From: Euphorbia lathyris | Lineage: Eukaryota; Streptophyta; Magnoliopsida; Malpighiales; Euphorbiaceae | Length of the DNA stretch: 64,000 nucleotides | Direction: 5' to 3' | Assembly (NCBI RefSeq): GCF_963576675.1 | Contig: NC_088914.1 | Coordinates: 16,471,001-16,535,000, forward strand | Shown: positions 36,032-46,964 of the stretch, piece after piece | Layout of the letters: each line of letters opens with the position of its first letter | Numbering within the stretch: position 1 is the first letter of the stretch | Made by a program: the position numbers and the translations under genes | Notes under the pieces: model-generated | Database searches by the model: none | Seen by the model: the letters and a program-made list of their open reading frames with translations, nothing else | What the model was told of the DNA's origin: nothing

Positions 36032-37160
36032 ATAACTTCAAAATACTTATTCATATATTTTATTCTTAAATTAATTTAAAATAGTTCTTTTTTTTAAACC
36101 ATTTAAAATAGTTCTAATTACAATTTACGAGTGATGTCAAAGTATATGCAACTTTTTTATTATTATTATTTAGTTAGTCATTTACTATGACAATTGGATG
36201 AGGAAATGTTGGGTTGATAATAACTTGACTAATTTAAATATAACCGATTGCAACATACAAAGCTCCATTTTGATAACAACAAAGTTTGATGTTTACATTT
36301 CGGTCTTTAGCTCAGAAGATTATTGATAAGAACACAAACATTTCATATATCTCAATGCACATGAAATTACCCCAAATATATGAATTTTTTTAATAAATTA
36401 AAAGCTTGAAATTCAACCATAATACTTATATATATATATATATATATAATAATAATAATGTGTTTTGTTTATAGTTATTCTTATTCCCCTTGGTGGAGGA
36501 ACATTCCATGAAACAACGTAAAATTGATTTATAGTTATTCTTGTTTATAGCTATTCTTGTTTATAGTTTTATACACTTTCTAAGGTTCACCGCTTTTAAA
36601 CAATACAAGTTCATTCACGGTAATTAATTTTAAAATTGACTTCATAATATTTAAACAAGGGAAAATTATAAAACTAGGTTAAATTAGAAGCTCATTTATA
36701 TATTTAACCCATTTACTCAACCTACTATATATCTAGATTGATTTTATGTGACTTTCCCATAATATCTCTAACCTTCCCACTTCCCACCACTCGCGAACGG
36801 CCGCTCCCCCTATCTCCTTGGTTACGCGAAAAGTTGCTCCTGCATTAATGATTTGAAGACTTTTGATCTTCCTTTCTTCCTTTAAATTGCACGAAATCTG
36901 CACCATTTCGCCAAAATCACAATGAATTTCTCTTTTTTCTCTCTTCATCTCTTGATTCTGCAACTACCTAACCCTAGAAAACGAAGCCATGGTTCTTCAT
37001 CTTCCTGTTCGTTACTTGGTTTCTTTCTTCTTGTTACCATGTTAGAAATAGTTATTCTACGTTATTTCCTTCGTTTTTCTCATGTTATCATATTGTTATT
37101 GTCGCTTTTGGGGGTAAAAAGGGCGAAAAATGTAAGTATCTGTTATTTTTTCTGCATTTT

Positions 37161-37486
37161 TTCATGAATTCACTTCGCAATCGATGGTTTCGCGAAGCTT
37201 TGCGAAGAGAAATAGTCTGGAAAGTGACGATCTACTTCGTGAATCGATGATTTCGCGAAGATCCGCGAAGAGAAAGAGTCTGAAACGTTTGGATCTACCT
37301 CGTGAATCGATTAGTTCGCGAAGTCTGCGAATAGATCCTGACGTTTCAGTCCTCGCAGACTTCGCGAAAGCATCGATTCACGAAGTAGATCGTCACGTTT
37401 CAGACCTCGCATACCTCGCGAAAAAATCGATTAGCGAAGTAAAATCACCTCTTTTCCTGCACATTTACATTCGCATGCTTCGCTAA
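37161..37486. repeat. TTCGCGAAG-based ~63-bp repeats
   Basis: Units of about 63 bp beginning TTCGCGAAG occur head-to-tail at about 37190, 37252 and 37315, then continue inverted to 37480. The 100-codon frame here (repeating a 21-residue Arg/Ser/Lys unit) only reflects the 63-bp period. Confidence 0.75.
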
Positions 37487-37739
37487 TCTTCATTTTGTGA
37501 AGCCAAAATCGTCTTTTTTCTGCCTAACACGATTAATTTTTTCTAAAGGTGGTTGAATACGTAACATCCCTTTCTGGAAGGCGGCGTACTAGGCTTCATG
37601 GGAGATGATTTTCCTTCCTGTATAGGGTTGAACTTCCCTCAAGATTGACACATTCACTCCTGAAATGGTTCGTTAGAAGAGATTGTGCCAATCTTGGGTG
37701 CACCATGGGACACGTCCATCCCATGGTGCCAATCTTCAA

Positions 37740-37940
37740 AGTTAACCTAACTAATCCGGTACCAATTTTGAATCGGATGAGTAATCTTGGTGTGCACCGT
37801 GTGACACGTCCATCCCAAAATGTCTGGACTGCCATTTTTGAGATGAGAAATGGAAGTCCAGACCTTTTGGGATGGATGTGTCTCATGGTGCACACCAAGA
37901 TTACTCATCCGCTTCAAAATTGGTACCAGATTAGTTAAGT
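37740..37940. repeat. internal foldback in Mutator-like element 1
   Basis: Two arms of about 95 bp ('gagtaatcttggtgtgcacc' / 'ggtgcacaccaagattactc') surround a short loop near 37835-37855. Confidence 0.8.
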
Positions 37941-38484
37941 TCACTTTGAAGTGATTTGTTAGGAGTTTATTGTGGCAATCTTATTGTAAATTTTGATAAT
38001 GTTATGATTTTAATGTTGTTATTGTGGCAATCTTGTTGTAAATTTTGATAATGTTATGATTTTAATGTTAGAATCCGTTGTTGTTTGGCATTTTTTTGTT
38101 ATATACCACTTCGCGAATTAGCTTCAAAACATATCCAGGCTTCGCGTATGCGAACTAAATTCATCAAGTAAACCAAACTTTAGCTTCGCAGGCTTCGCAT
38201 ATGCGAACTAAATTCATCATGTGAACCAAACATTAGCTTCGCAGGTTTCGCAGGCTTCGCATATAAACCCAAACATTAGCTTCGCAGCCTTCGCATAATA
38301 TGGAATCTGCGAAGTCAGACGGGAGGGGGCGAGACGCGCGTAAATATTGAGGGTATTATGGGAAAGTCACACAAAATCAGTCTAGATATGTAGTAGGTTG
38401 AGTAAATGGGTTAAATATGTAAATTGGCCTCCAATTTGACCTAGTTTTGTAATTTTCCCTTTAAACAATCTTCTTTATATTGTT

Positions 38485-39679
38485 GGGAGAATTACAAAAC
38501 AAACACTTTTCAAGGGGGTAGTTTACATTTCTAGCTCCTTTTAAAAAACTAACCAAAACTAACACATTTCAACAAGTAACTTCCAAGTTTACCCTCGTCT
38601 TCTTCCTTAACATAACTGTGTGTCTTTGTTTTTCCCCCTCTCTCTCTCTTTCTCGCACTCTCTCTCTAAAGAACAGAACAATCTACAGAACGACTACGAA
38701 TACTACAACAATCCATCCAACCCACAGTTCATACAACAAAATTTCTACAATCATATAAGTTTTTCATTGGTTTTTAGTTTCATTGAAAAGATTTAAAGCT
38801 TAGTCCATTCATCGTTAAGATCTAGCAGGTTGTTTCTCTACAACCCAATGTATATTGTTTCTCTTCATTTTTCATGTTTTTACTGATCGTGCGAACCCCA
38901 AAAACAATGGCATTGTTGTCTGAAAATATATTTTGGTTGGAATATCAGTTTCAGACATTTTTCCCCGACAGTGTCGATATCTGTCGATATCTAACAGATA
39001 CCGACACTGTAGATATCTGTAGATATTTGTAGATATCTACAATATTTGTCGATATCGACAGATATCTACAGATATCGACAACACATATCTACAGATATCT
39101 ACAATATTTGTCAATATCGACAAATATCTACAGATATCTACAGATATCTACAATATCTACAAATATCGACAAATATCTACAGATATCGACACCGTCGGGG
39201 AAAAATCTGAAACTGATATTCCAACCAAAATGCATTTTCAGATAACAATGCTACTGTTTTCGGGGTTCGCACAACCAGGAAAAACATGAAAAAGGAAGAG
39301 AAACAATATATATTAGGACGAGATTGCCGGAAAAAGGGTCGCCTTCTTCCTCCTCTTCCGTTCGCCGTTCACCTTCTTCTCCTCCTCTTCCTATCCCCGC
39401 CATTCGTTTCTCCTTCTTTCTCCTCGTCGTTCGCTTCTCCTCCTCTTCCTATCGCCGCCTTTCGCTTCTCCACCTCTTTGAGTGTGCTGCCGTCGCTTCT
39501 CGTTCTACCTCCTCTTCCTATCGCAGCGTTTGATACGTTAGAGAGATGAAGTTCTGTTTAGGAATAACGAGGACAAACTTGGAAGTTACTTGTTGAAATG
39601 TGTTAGTTTTGGTTAGTTTTTTAAAAGGAGCTAGAAATGTAAAGTACCCTTTGAAAAGTGTTAGTTTTGCAATCCTCCC
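38485..39679. mobile_element. Mutator-like element 2 (1195 bp, non-autonomous)
   Basis: Perfect 9-bp TSD TATATTGTT (38476-38484, 39680-39688). TIRs over 100 bp start GGGAGAATTACAAAAC / GGGAGGATTGCAAAAC, related to but distinct from element 1. The middle is a foldback of about 115-bp arms (38853-38968 with 39190-39306) around a GATATC-rich core. No ORF of note. Its empty site is preserved at about 48696-48704 in copy B. Confidence 0.92.
38968..39192. repeat. GATATC-rich palindromic core
   Basis: Over a dozen overlapping 'agatatct', 'cgatatcg' and 'gatatc' units alternate with 'aca/tgt' spacers, in a 225-bp stretch with almost no other sequence. Confidence 0.8.
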
Positions 39680-40241
39680 TATATTGTTTACTGTATTATT
39701 TGGAATACAGTTCTTTAAAGAAATTAATTCATTTAAAATTTCTTTATATTTTACAAATTTTTAATGATTTCTTCATAATAATATTGGATTTTTTTATTTA
39801 ATTTCTTCCAAATCAAATAATTCCATAAGAAATAGAAGTGGATTTCTCTAAAATATATTAAAATAAATATTTTCAAACAATAGATACGTCCATTTATAGT
39901 ATTTTAGAGGAATGAAATTAATTTTTTATAGATGTTACATTGATAAATAGACTACTAAGAACCAACGGGGTGTTTGTTAGAGGGGATAAAGACACGAGGG
40001 ATATGGATAAAAAAAACTGAGATGAGTTATTTCATGTTTGTTTTAGAGATAGGTTAGGGGGATAGGTTAGAGATATGATAGATTATTTATTTATTTATTT
40101 ATTCTCGCAGGTGTGCCCGTTGTTGAGGCGGGGACATTTTTTTTGCATCCAGGGGACCCGCGATCGATGCACAAGGAGAGGCAGATGGCATACTGTGTGG
40201 GAGAAGGATAGAATATATGCGGTGGGCGCACGTAGGATGAC

Positions 40242-40361
40242 TAGTGCGATCATACCAGCACTAATGCACCAGATCCCATCAGAAATCTGAAATTAAACGT
40301 GCTTGGACGAGAGTAGTACTAAGATGGATAATCTCTTGGGAAGTCCTCATGTTGCACCCCC
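40242..40361 (+). rRNA. 5S rRNA-like unit 1 (type I, degenerate)
   Basis: Full-length match to the plant 5S gene from 'tagtgcgatcatacc' to 'gttgcacccc'. Type I marks: AGAAATCTGAAATTAAAC and GATGGATAATCTC in place of the usual GAACTCCGAAGTTAAGC and GATGGGTGACCTC. Probably a pseudogene. Confidence 0.85.
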
Positions 40362-40548
40362 TAAACTTTTTTCGCAACAAATTTTGTTTATATTATTTAT
40401 TTATTTATTTATTCTCGCAGGCGTGCCCATTGTCGAGGCGGGGACATTTTTTGCCTCTAGGGGCCCGCGGTCGATGCACGGGGAGAGGAAGATGGCATAC
40501 TGTGTGGGAGAAGGATGGAATATATGCGGTGAGGGCGCGTAAGATGAC

Positions 40549-40668
40549 CAATGCGATCATACTAGCACAAATGCACCAGATTCCATCAAAACTCCGAAGT
40601 CAAAAGTACTTGGTCGAGAGTAGTATTAAGATGAGTGACCTCTTGGGAAGTCCTCGTGTTCCAATCCC
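40549..40668 (+). rRNA. 5S rRNA-like unit 2 (type II, degenerate)
   Basis: Type II marks: CATACTAGCA, GTCAAAAGTACTTGGTCGAG and a 3' end TTCCAATCCCC instead of TTGCACCCC, which spoils the terminal stem. Confidence 0.85.
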
Positions 40669-40855
40669 CAAACTTTTTTTCGTAGCATATTTTGTTTATA
40701 ATTTTTATTTATTTATTTATTCTTATACGCGTGCCCATTATCGAGGCGGTGACATTTTTTGCCTCCGGGGGCCCGCGGTCGATACACCGGGTGAGGCAGA
40801 TGACATACTGTGTGGGAGAATGATGGAATATATGCGGCGAGGCATGTAAGATGAC

Positions 40856-40975
40856 GAGTGTGATCATACAAGCACTAATACACCGGATCCCATTAGAACT
40901 CTGAAGTGAAACGTGCTTGTGCGAGAGTAGTACTAAGATGAGTGACCTCTTAGGAAGTCCTCGTGTTCCACCGTC
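40856..40975 (+). rRNA. 5S rRNA-like unit 3 (type III, degenerate)
   Basis: Type III marks: GAGTGTGATCATAC, CCCATTAGAACTCTGAAG and GCTTGTGCGAGAG. Confidence 0.85.
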
Positions 40976-41164
40976 CAAACTTTTTTTCGCAGCATATTTT
41001 GTTTAGATTATTTATTTATTTATTTATTCTCGCAGGTGTGCCCGTTGTTGAGGCGGGGACATTTTTTGCATCCAGGGGACCTGCGGTCGATGCACAGGGA
41101 GAGGCAGATGGCATACTGTGTGGGAGAAAGATGGAATATATGCGGTGAGGGCGCGTAGGATGAC

Positions 41165-41284
41165 TGGTGTGATCATACCAGCACTAATGCACCGGATCCA
41201 ATCAGAAATCTGAAATTAAACGTGCTTGGACGAAAGTAGTACTAAGATGGATGATCTCTTGGGAAGTCCTCGTGTTGCACCCCC
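41165..41284 (+). rRNA. 5S rRNA-like unit 4 (type I, degenerate)
   Basis: Same diagnostic changes as units 1 and 7, with GATGGATGATCTC. The solo LTR follows 36 bp later in its downstream spacer. Confidence 0.85.
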
Positions 41285-41320
41285 CAAACTTTTTTTCGCA
41301 GCAAATTTTATTTATATTAT

Positions 41321-42806
41321 TGTTGAGCGATTTCCGCAAGTGCACGGTATACACTTATAGTAATAAAAGATATCGAACCCACAGGGAAGGCTTTTTAACG
41401 ATAACTTATTTTAATTCAGTTTTATTCACGTCTTTAGGTTTAACTTAAGAAAATCGTTTAATTAATTGTATTGGTTAGGATTAGATGAGAATAATATGTT
41501 GAACTTAGAGTACAATTCTGTCTTGAGATTTGATTACAAGACAGGAACTTTCATGTTTAGAATAAAAAATGTATAAAACTTATTCGCATTAAGCAAAGAA
41601 AGTAACTATAACTTTGGTAAGATTAGAAACATGTAACAATTCATGAATTTACGCAATTAATGGGCTTTGAACCGTAGAAATCTCTCTGGATCGGAGCAGA
41701 TTTCTACCTTAATCAAACTGGTATTTTATATCTGATAAGCCGTCCTAACGATCATATCATCCATAAAAACTAATTCTTTTAAGTGTTCAACAAAGTTTCC
41801 TTGTAATTATATGAAATATATACATTTTAATGAAAACACCAGAACTTTACTTCGAAGGTAACATCAAAGTAACAACAGAAGAATATATTGAATCAAAGAA
41901 ATGTATTATTAGTGAATTGTGAATCTTCACAAGTTAACAGAGAAGAAGAAACATGGATAGCATTTTGACTAATTTGAGTTCCGGTTTGTCAATCCTTTCC
42001 TCAAACTTCGTAGGTTTGTCAGACCCTAGGGCGCTTCAGCCGTTAGTTCTTCTCGCTGAATCTTCGGAATAGAGATCGCTGGATCCACTACCAGAATGTG
42101 AACTTGTCTTTGAAAAATTCTTAAATCTAAACTAATCGCTATTGTGTTTGTAATTAATCTAAGAACAACTTGTGTACAACAAGTTTGCTTTTACATAAAT
42201 GTAATCCAACTTCTAGTTCTTTTATGCATTAGAATTTCAACATAATATCTGCTCTCTAAAACTATATTAACCAACTCTTTAATTCTGAAATGAATTCACT
42301 TATTTATAGTTGGTGAATGGTTGTATTTGAAGGGCCGTGTCCGCTGTGAAGAGTCGTTTCTATCCACTCGAACAGACGTGTTTTTTTGGATTTTAACATA
42401 TGAAAGCTGTGCAGAATTCTTCGCTATCTCAACTGAGATTTTAGGAATCTCAGTCACGGCACGGGGAAATGGGAGAAAACCTACAAAAGTCGAATTTGGT
42501 GTCTGAGGGACGCGTGTCGCGACCGAGATTTAGGGAATCTCGGTCGCGATAGGGATGTTTTTCCCCTTCTATCGGCCGCTTTCTGTCTCCTTGTATCGGT
42601 ATTCTGATTCACACGTACTTTTGGCATATAACTTAGGTTTTCCCCTCGTTTTTGCTCCCATTTGGATTTAACCAAATAATTAAGTACCTTGCATCAAAGA
42701 AGTATATAAAGACGTAAAAGTACTCTAAACGAATATAATTAGCACGATTTTAATGTAAACTTGACGTATTTATATATGATATTTTAGGTATATTTTGGGC
42801 TTATCA
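41321..42806 (-). mobile_element. solo LTR (1486 bp, family S) inside the 5S spacer
   Basis: Forward ends TGTTGAGCGATTTCCGCAAG and TTTGGGCTTATCA, with a perfect TSD ATTAT (41316-41320, 42807-42811). The 5S spacer resumes in register after it. Contains an inverted pair around 42510-42550 ('gtcgcgaccgagatt / aatctcggtcgcga'). No internal coding region. Confidence 0.92.
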
Positions 42807-42959
42807 ATTATTTATTTATTTATTCTCACAAGCGTGCCCGTTGTCGAGGCGGGGACATTTTTTGCCTCTGGGGGCCCGCGGTCGATGCACGGGGAGAGGA
42901 AGATGGCATACTGTGTGGGAGAATGATGGAATATATACGATGAGGGCGCGTAGGATGAC

Positions 42960-43079
42960 CATTGCGATCATACTAGCACTAATGCACTGGATTCCATCAA
43001 AACTCCGAAGTCAAAAGTACTTAGTCGAGAGTAGTACTAAGATGGGTGACCTCTTGGGAAGTCCTCGTGTTCCAATCCC
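42960..43079 (+). rRNA. 5S rRNA-like unit 5 (type II, degenerate)
   Basis: Shares CATACTAGCA, GTCAAAAGTACTT and TTCCAATCCCC with unit 2; its spacer also matches that of unit 2. Confidence 0.85.
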
Positions 43080-43264
43080 CAAACTTTTTTCGCAGCATAT
43101 TTTGTTTATAATTTTTATTTACTTATTTATTCTTATAGGCGTGCCCATTATCGAGGCAGCGACATGTTTTGCCTCCGGGGGCCGTGGTCGATACACCGGG
43201 AGAGGCAGATGACATACTGTGTGGGTGAAGGATGGAATATATGCGGTGAGGTGTGTAAAATGAC

Positions 43265-43384
43265 GAGTGTGATCATACCAGCACTAATGCACCGGATCCC
43301 ATTAGAACTCTGAAGTCAAATGTGCTTGTGCGAGAGTATTACTAAGATGGGTGACCTCTTGGAAAGTCCTCGTGTTGCACCGCC
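43265..43384 (+). rRNA. 5S rRNA-like unit 6 (type III, degenerate)
   Basis: Shares GAGTGTGATCATAC, CATTAGAACTCTGAAG and GCTTGTGCGAGAG with unit 3. Confidence 0.85.
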
Positions 43385-43567
43385 CAAACTTTTTTCGCAG
43401 CATATTTTGTTTAGATTTTTTATTATTTATTCTCGTAGGTGTGCCCGTTGTTGAGGCGGGGAAATTTTTTGCATCCAGGGGACCCGCGGTCGATGCATAG
43501 GGAGAGGTAGATGGCATACTGTGTGGGAGAAGGATGGAATATATGTGGTGAGGGCGCGTAGGATGAT

Positions 43568-43687
43568 TGGTGCGATCATACCAGCACTAATGCACCGGAT
43601 CCCATCAGAAATCTGAAATTAAACGTGCTTGGACGAGAGTAGTACTAAGATGGATGATCTCTTGGGAAGTCCTCGTGTTGCACCCCC
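43568..43687 (+). rRNA. 5S rRNA-like unit 7 (type I, degenerate)
   Basis: Same type as units 1 and 4, differing from unit 4 at only a few places. Confidence 0.85.
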
Positions 43688-43871
43688 GAAACTTTTTTGC
43701 GCAGCATATTTTGTTTATATTATTTATTTATTTATTTATTCTCGCACGCGTGCCCGTTGTTGAGGCGGGGACATTGCCTCAGGGGGCTTGCGGTCGATGC
43801 ACAAGGAGAGGAAGATGGCATACTGTGTGGGAAAAGGATGGAATATATGCGGTGAGGGCGTGTAGGATGAC

Positions 43872-43980
43872 GGGCGCGATCATACAAGCACTAATGCACC
43901 GGATCCCATCAGAACTCCGAAGTCAAACGTGTTTGGGTGAGAGTAGTACTAAGATAGGTGACCTCTTAGAAAGTCTTCGA
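43872..43980 (+). rRNA. 5S rRNA-like unit 8 (type IV, 3' truncated)
   Basis: Closest of the eight to the canonical gene in its middle (AACTCCGAAGTCAAACGTG, TTTGGGTGAGAG) but lacks about the last 11 bases. TATATG starts exactly at -28 and C is at -1. Confidence 0.82.
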
Positions 43981-45061
43981 AGGGAATAATTCAATCTCAT
44001 TCCCATTCCATAGTGGTTAGTTACAACCAATTCACATTTTTTATTTACAAGTTAGTCCATCTCTATCACCACTAGAGATACTCTAATAACTTTTTTTAAA
44101 CTTTAATATAATTAGAATGAATAAAAAACAATTTTAATCATAATTTATCCAACATAAACTCCTTTGATATTTTGAAGATATATCTTTAACGATAAAAAAT
44201 TATAAGAACTGGAGTCTAGAAACAGTGGCAGAAGGCACGGGTTGCCAACGCACCTTGGCCGCCGGAAACCATCCGTTATACCATTGGTACATCATTGTTC
44301 ATATTTTTATGTTTTTTTAAAATGTGTTTTTTTTTTCATTTTTTTGAGTTTATTCTTTTACGTTATTTTTTTATAATTTTTAATTATATTTAGTTAATTG
44401 AGTTAAACAAGTCAACCAAATTAATAAATGGATTGGGTTATGTCAACCCATTTATAAACGGATCGTGTCAACCTATTTATTAAAAAGGTTGAGCTAGATC
44501 AACTCTTTTATTAAATGGGTTGGATCAGCCTGTTTTTACAGTTCTACTTAGGGGAGAGAAAAACTGAAAAAGCCAAATCAATTTACAATTCGATTCGTTT
44601 CGGTTTTTATTTTTATGCAACTTCAGTTTTTTGTTCGATTCGGTTCAGTTTAGGTATAAACCGAAAAACCCAAAAAAACCGAATTAGAGTATTATTTGAT
44701 TATTAAAATTCTAATACTTACAAACCATTAAATATTATTAAGATTTTCTATAATATATAATTTATAAATTAGTGCAAAACAAACAATCTGTCAGAGATGT
44801 AAAACAAAGTAGAATTATAAAAAAAAAAAAAAAAATCCAGGAACATTATGTGAATTAAACATGTAGTATGAAGGAATTATGTGGATTAAATCAATTATAA
44901 TACTCAAATTTGGAACACCATATTCGTTGATATAAAATTGTAGTTACTAATTAAATAATGATATGACTCAAAGCATGAAAAATCATAATTATAGTTTTAA
45001 AGTTTAATTCCCATAATGAGACAGAGATGTAAAATATTGTATGAAAAAAGTTTCAGCAACA
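43981..45061. other. intergenic stretch
   Basis: AT-rich, with a 'cggttcggttt'-type simple repeat near 44590-44680 and a 'gggttgg/gtcaaccc' repeat near 44435-44530. No gene seen. Confidence 0.4.
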
Positions 45062-45319
45062 TTATTTAATAATCTCTAATTCGGTTTGGAACCGAACCAA
45101 ATCGAAATAGTTTGATTGAAAACCAGGCTTAGAAAACTGTTCAACTTCTTCTAAGCAGCGATTACGAGAAAAAGTTGACGATATGTAACGAGCTTCAAAC
45201 AAAGCTTTCATTTCAGCAACAAAACCAGGCTTACAAAACTGCTCAACTTCTTCAATTGATGACTTTTCCAAAGCTAAAGATTCTGACATAAATCTTCCGA
45301 AGGAGATTGATTCAGCCAT
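45062..45319 (-). pseudogene. fragment resembling WVD2-like (WDL) protein N-terminus
   Basis: 85 codons starting MAESISFGRFMSESLALEKS. The patterns ISFGRF..ESL.LEK, SSTFSRNRCLEEVEQFSKPG and VAEMKALFEARY recall the conserved N-terminal motif of plant WVD2-like proteins, microtubule-binding TPX2-family members. Here the blocks are out of order and 'EEVEQF.KPGF' occurs twice about 100 bp apart, so a piece has been duplicated internally. No introns, TPX2 domain or further exons follow. Likely a captured or decayed gene fragment; assignment is from memory of the motif. Confidence 0.45.
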
Positions 45320-46964
45320 TTCAGTCTTCTATATGGAAAAAACAAACTCAAATAAGATTCAATAACAAAAATATATATTAATTTTATGAATAATTATGAA
45401 TTGAAAGACTTATTTTAAATATAGTTGAACCATCTCCCAATAACTTATTTAAGTCCAACATTTTCTTTTATTGTGGTTTAACATTTCTTTTATTGAAAAA
45501 TTGCAATAAATTGTTGTTGTAAAAATAATGTCTAATATAAAAATTAATCAATTAATAAATAATAAAAGTAAAATATGTAATATAAAAATTTAATAAAAAT
45601 AATAACTTATGGGTGAAGAAAAACCTTATCATGACCATAGTATTATAAAGATCATAATAACGTTAAAGAAGAAACATGTTTTGTATAAATAAAAATAGTA
45701 AACTTATATAGAGTAAAAAATTAAAAGTAGTTTGAGAAAAAACACACTCTTAATTGACAACTTAACTTTTTTATTATTATTTGTTTAAGAATGGTGAATT
45801 TTTGACAACACAATTGTTATTATCTTAAATATATATATATATAAATTTAAATACAATATAACATAAGATTGTGATTATCTTATATATATATATATATAAA
45901 TTTAAATACAATATAACATAATAAGTGTACTTGCCATTCATGAATTACATCTAGTTGAGAAAAAGGGATTTTGATTTTCTTTTCCTTTATCAACTACCAG
46001 AAATTATATAGTGTGTCATATGCCTTGGCCAATATGATTAAGACAACCGTAAAAAAATTGAACAACATATTCTAGGTTAATTAGAATTAGAATTCTTGAA
46101 ATAGGTATTAATTATATAGCGTGTCGTATGCCAGGCCAATTATAATTTTACAAGTGTTAAATAGATATTAATTATAATTAAAAAATAAAAATAGTTTATT
46201 TCCAATTTTGAGAGCAGATATTTGTTTTGGGTAGCCGAAAAAAGGAAAGAGATGGACTGAGATGAGAAAAACCATTAAATTTAACATATTTGTATTTTTA
46301 ATTCACCAAAATGAAATTGCATTTTCTTTTAAATTTTTTAAACAGGTGTCTTTATTTAATTGGTTCTGGCACACCACATCATAGGTTGAGGTGGTGTGTC
46401 GGGCACATAAATATGAATACGACTCACCCAGATAAAAAAAAATCCTATACATAAACCTCTTGTAATTCAACTAATGAATATACAGAAATTATTGTCATAT
46501 TAAAGTTCTTTTTTATTTATTTATTTTGGTTACAAATGAAATTAAAAAAACATTAGCAAACCAATAAACTAAAACTACAGCCAAACGAGAAAATAAAAAC
46601 TACAGGAAAATAAAAGCTTACCCGTAAAATCTTCAATCAACACGGGAAGGATTAAAATGTAGGAGAGGGTCGGTAACTGGTATTGAAAATGTAGGAGAGG
46701 GCTGGTAACTCGTAAAAATCTTCAATCTCCAAGCATATACAGTTCTTTTCGAGATCTGCATATGCTTATTAGAAAGAATCGAAGGCTAGAAATAGAGGTA
46801 ATGCATTCAGGATTTTTTTTTAAAAATCTAGACATATTTGGAAACATTTTAAATAAAATCTAGACATATTTGGAAACATTTTACATAAAATCTCTAATAT
46901 TTAATGCATACCAAATCTTAACTATTACATAAAATCTCTAATATTTATTGTGGTTTAACATCAT
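45320..46964. other. AT-rich intergenic stretch with local tandem duplications
   Basis: Short tandem duplications at about 45820-45920 (about 65-bp unit with a TA run), 46640-46710 and 46830-46960. No coding signal. Confidence 0.5.

Larger units (their letters stand above)
36659..38459. mobile_element. Mutator-like element 1 (1801 bp, non-autonomous)
   Basis: Perfect 9-bp TSD TTTAAACAA (36650-36658, 38460-38468). Terminal inverted repeats of about 110 bp start GGGAAAATTAYAAAACTAGG. Long TIRs with a 9-bp TSD define Mutator-like elements. No transposase. The interior holds tandem and inverted 'ttcgcgaag' repeats (37161-37486), a foldback at about 37740-37940 and a second tandem set at about 38104-38310. 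The unoccupied target is preserved at about 48689-48697. Confidence 0.92.
35335..40081 (+). repeat. segmental duplication copy A
   Basis: Matches 46965-51602 in the same orientation: end of gypsy interior, gypsy LTR, about 620 bp of flank, then (after two Mutator-like insertions) a further about 390 bp up to the 5S array. Shared phrases include 'tctagaagagagg', 'gtgttcgg', 'aggaacattccatgaaacaac', 'ggaatacagttctttaaag' and 'gataggttagagatatga'. Confidence 0.88.
40083..43980 (+). repeat. degenerate 5S rDNA array, trimeric higher-order repeat
   Basis: Eight 5S-like units with about 305-bp spacing (about 120 bp gene plus about 185 bp spacer), interrupted by a solo LTR at 41321-42806. Units fall into types I (1, 4, 7), II (2, 5), III (3, 6) and IV (8); spacers follow the same classes, so the order is I-II-III-I-II-III-I-IV with a period of about 920 bp. 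Spacers keep TATATG about 28 bp before the gene, a nearby GC pair and C at -1 in some units, with a T-run just downstream. Unit 8 is cut at its 3' end. Confidence 0.9.

Noticed and set aside
37184..37486. 100-codon Arg/Ser-rich repeat protein
   Set aside because: The 21-residue repeat follows from the 63-bp DNA repeat; there is no gene context.
40083..43980. 5S sequences as Cassandra TRIM LTRs
   Set aside because: Cassandra carries 5S in its LTRs, but here units repeat at a steady 305 bp with 5S-type spacers, a -28 TATA signal and no primer site, internal domain or TG...CA borders between them.
40075..43989. Open frames of 60-170 codons across the 5S array
   Set aside because: They run through 5S genes and spacers and repeat with the array period; not proteins.
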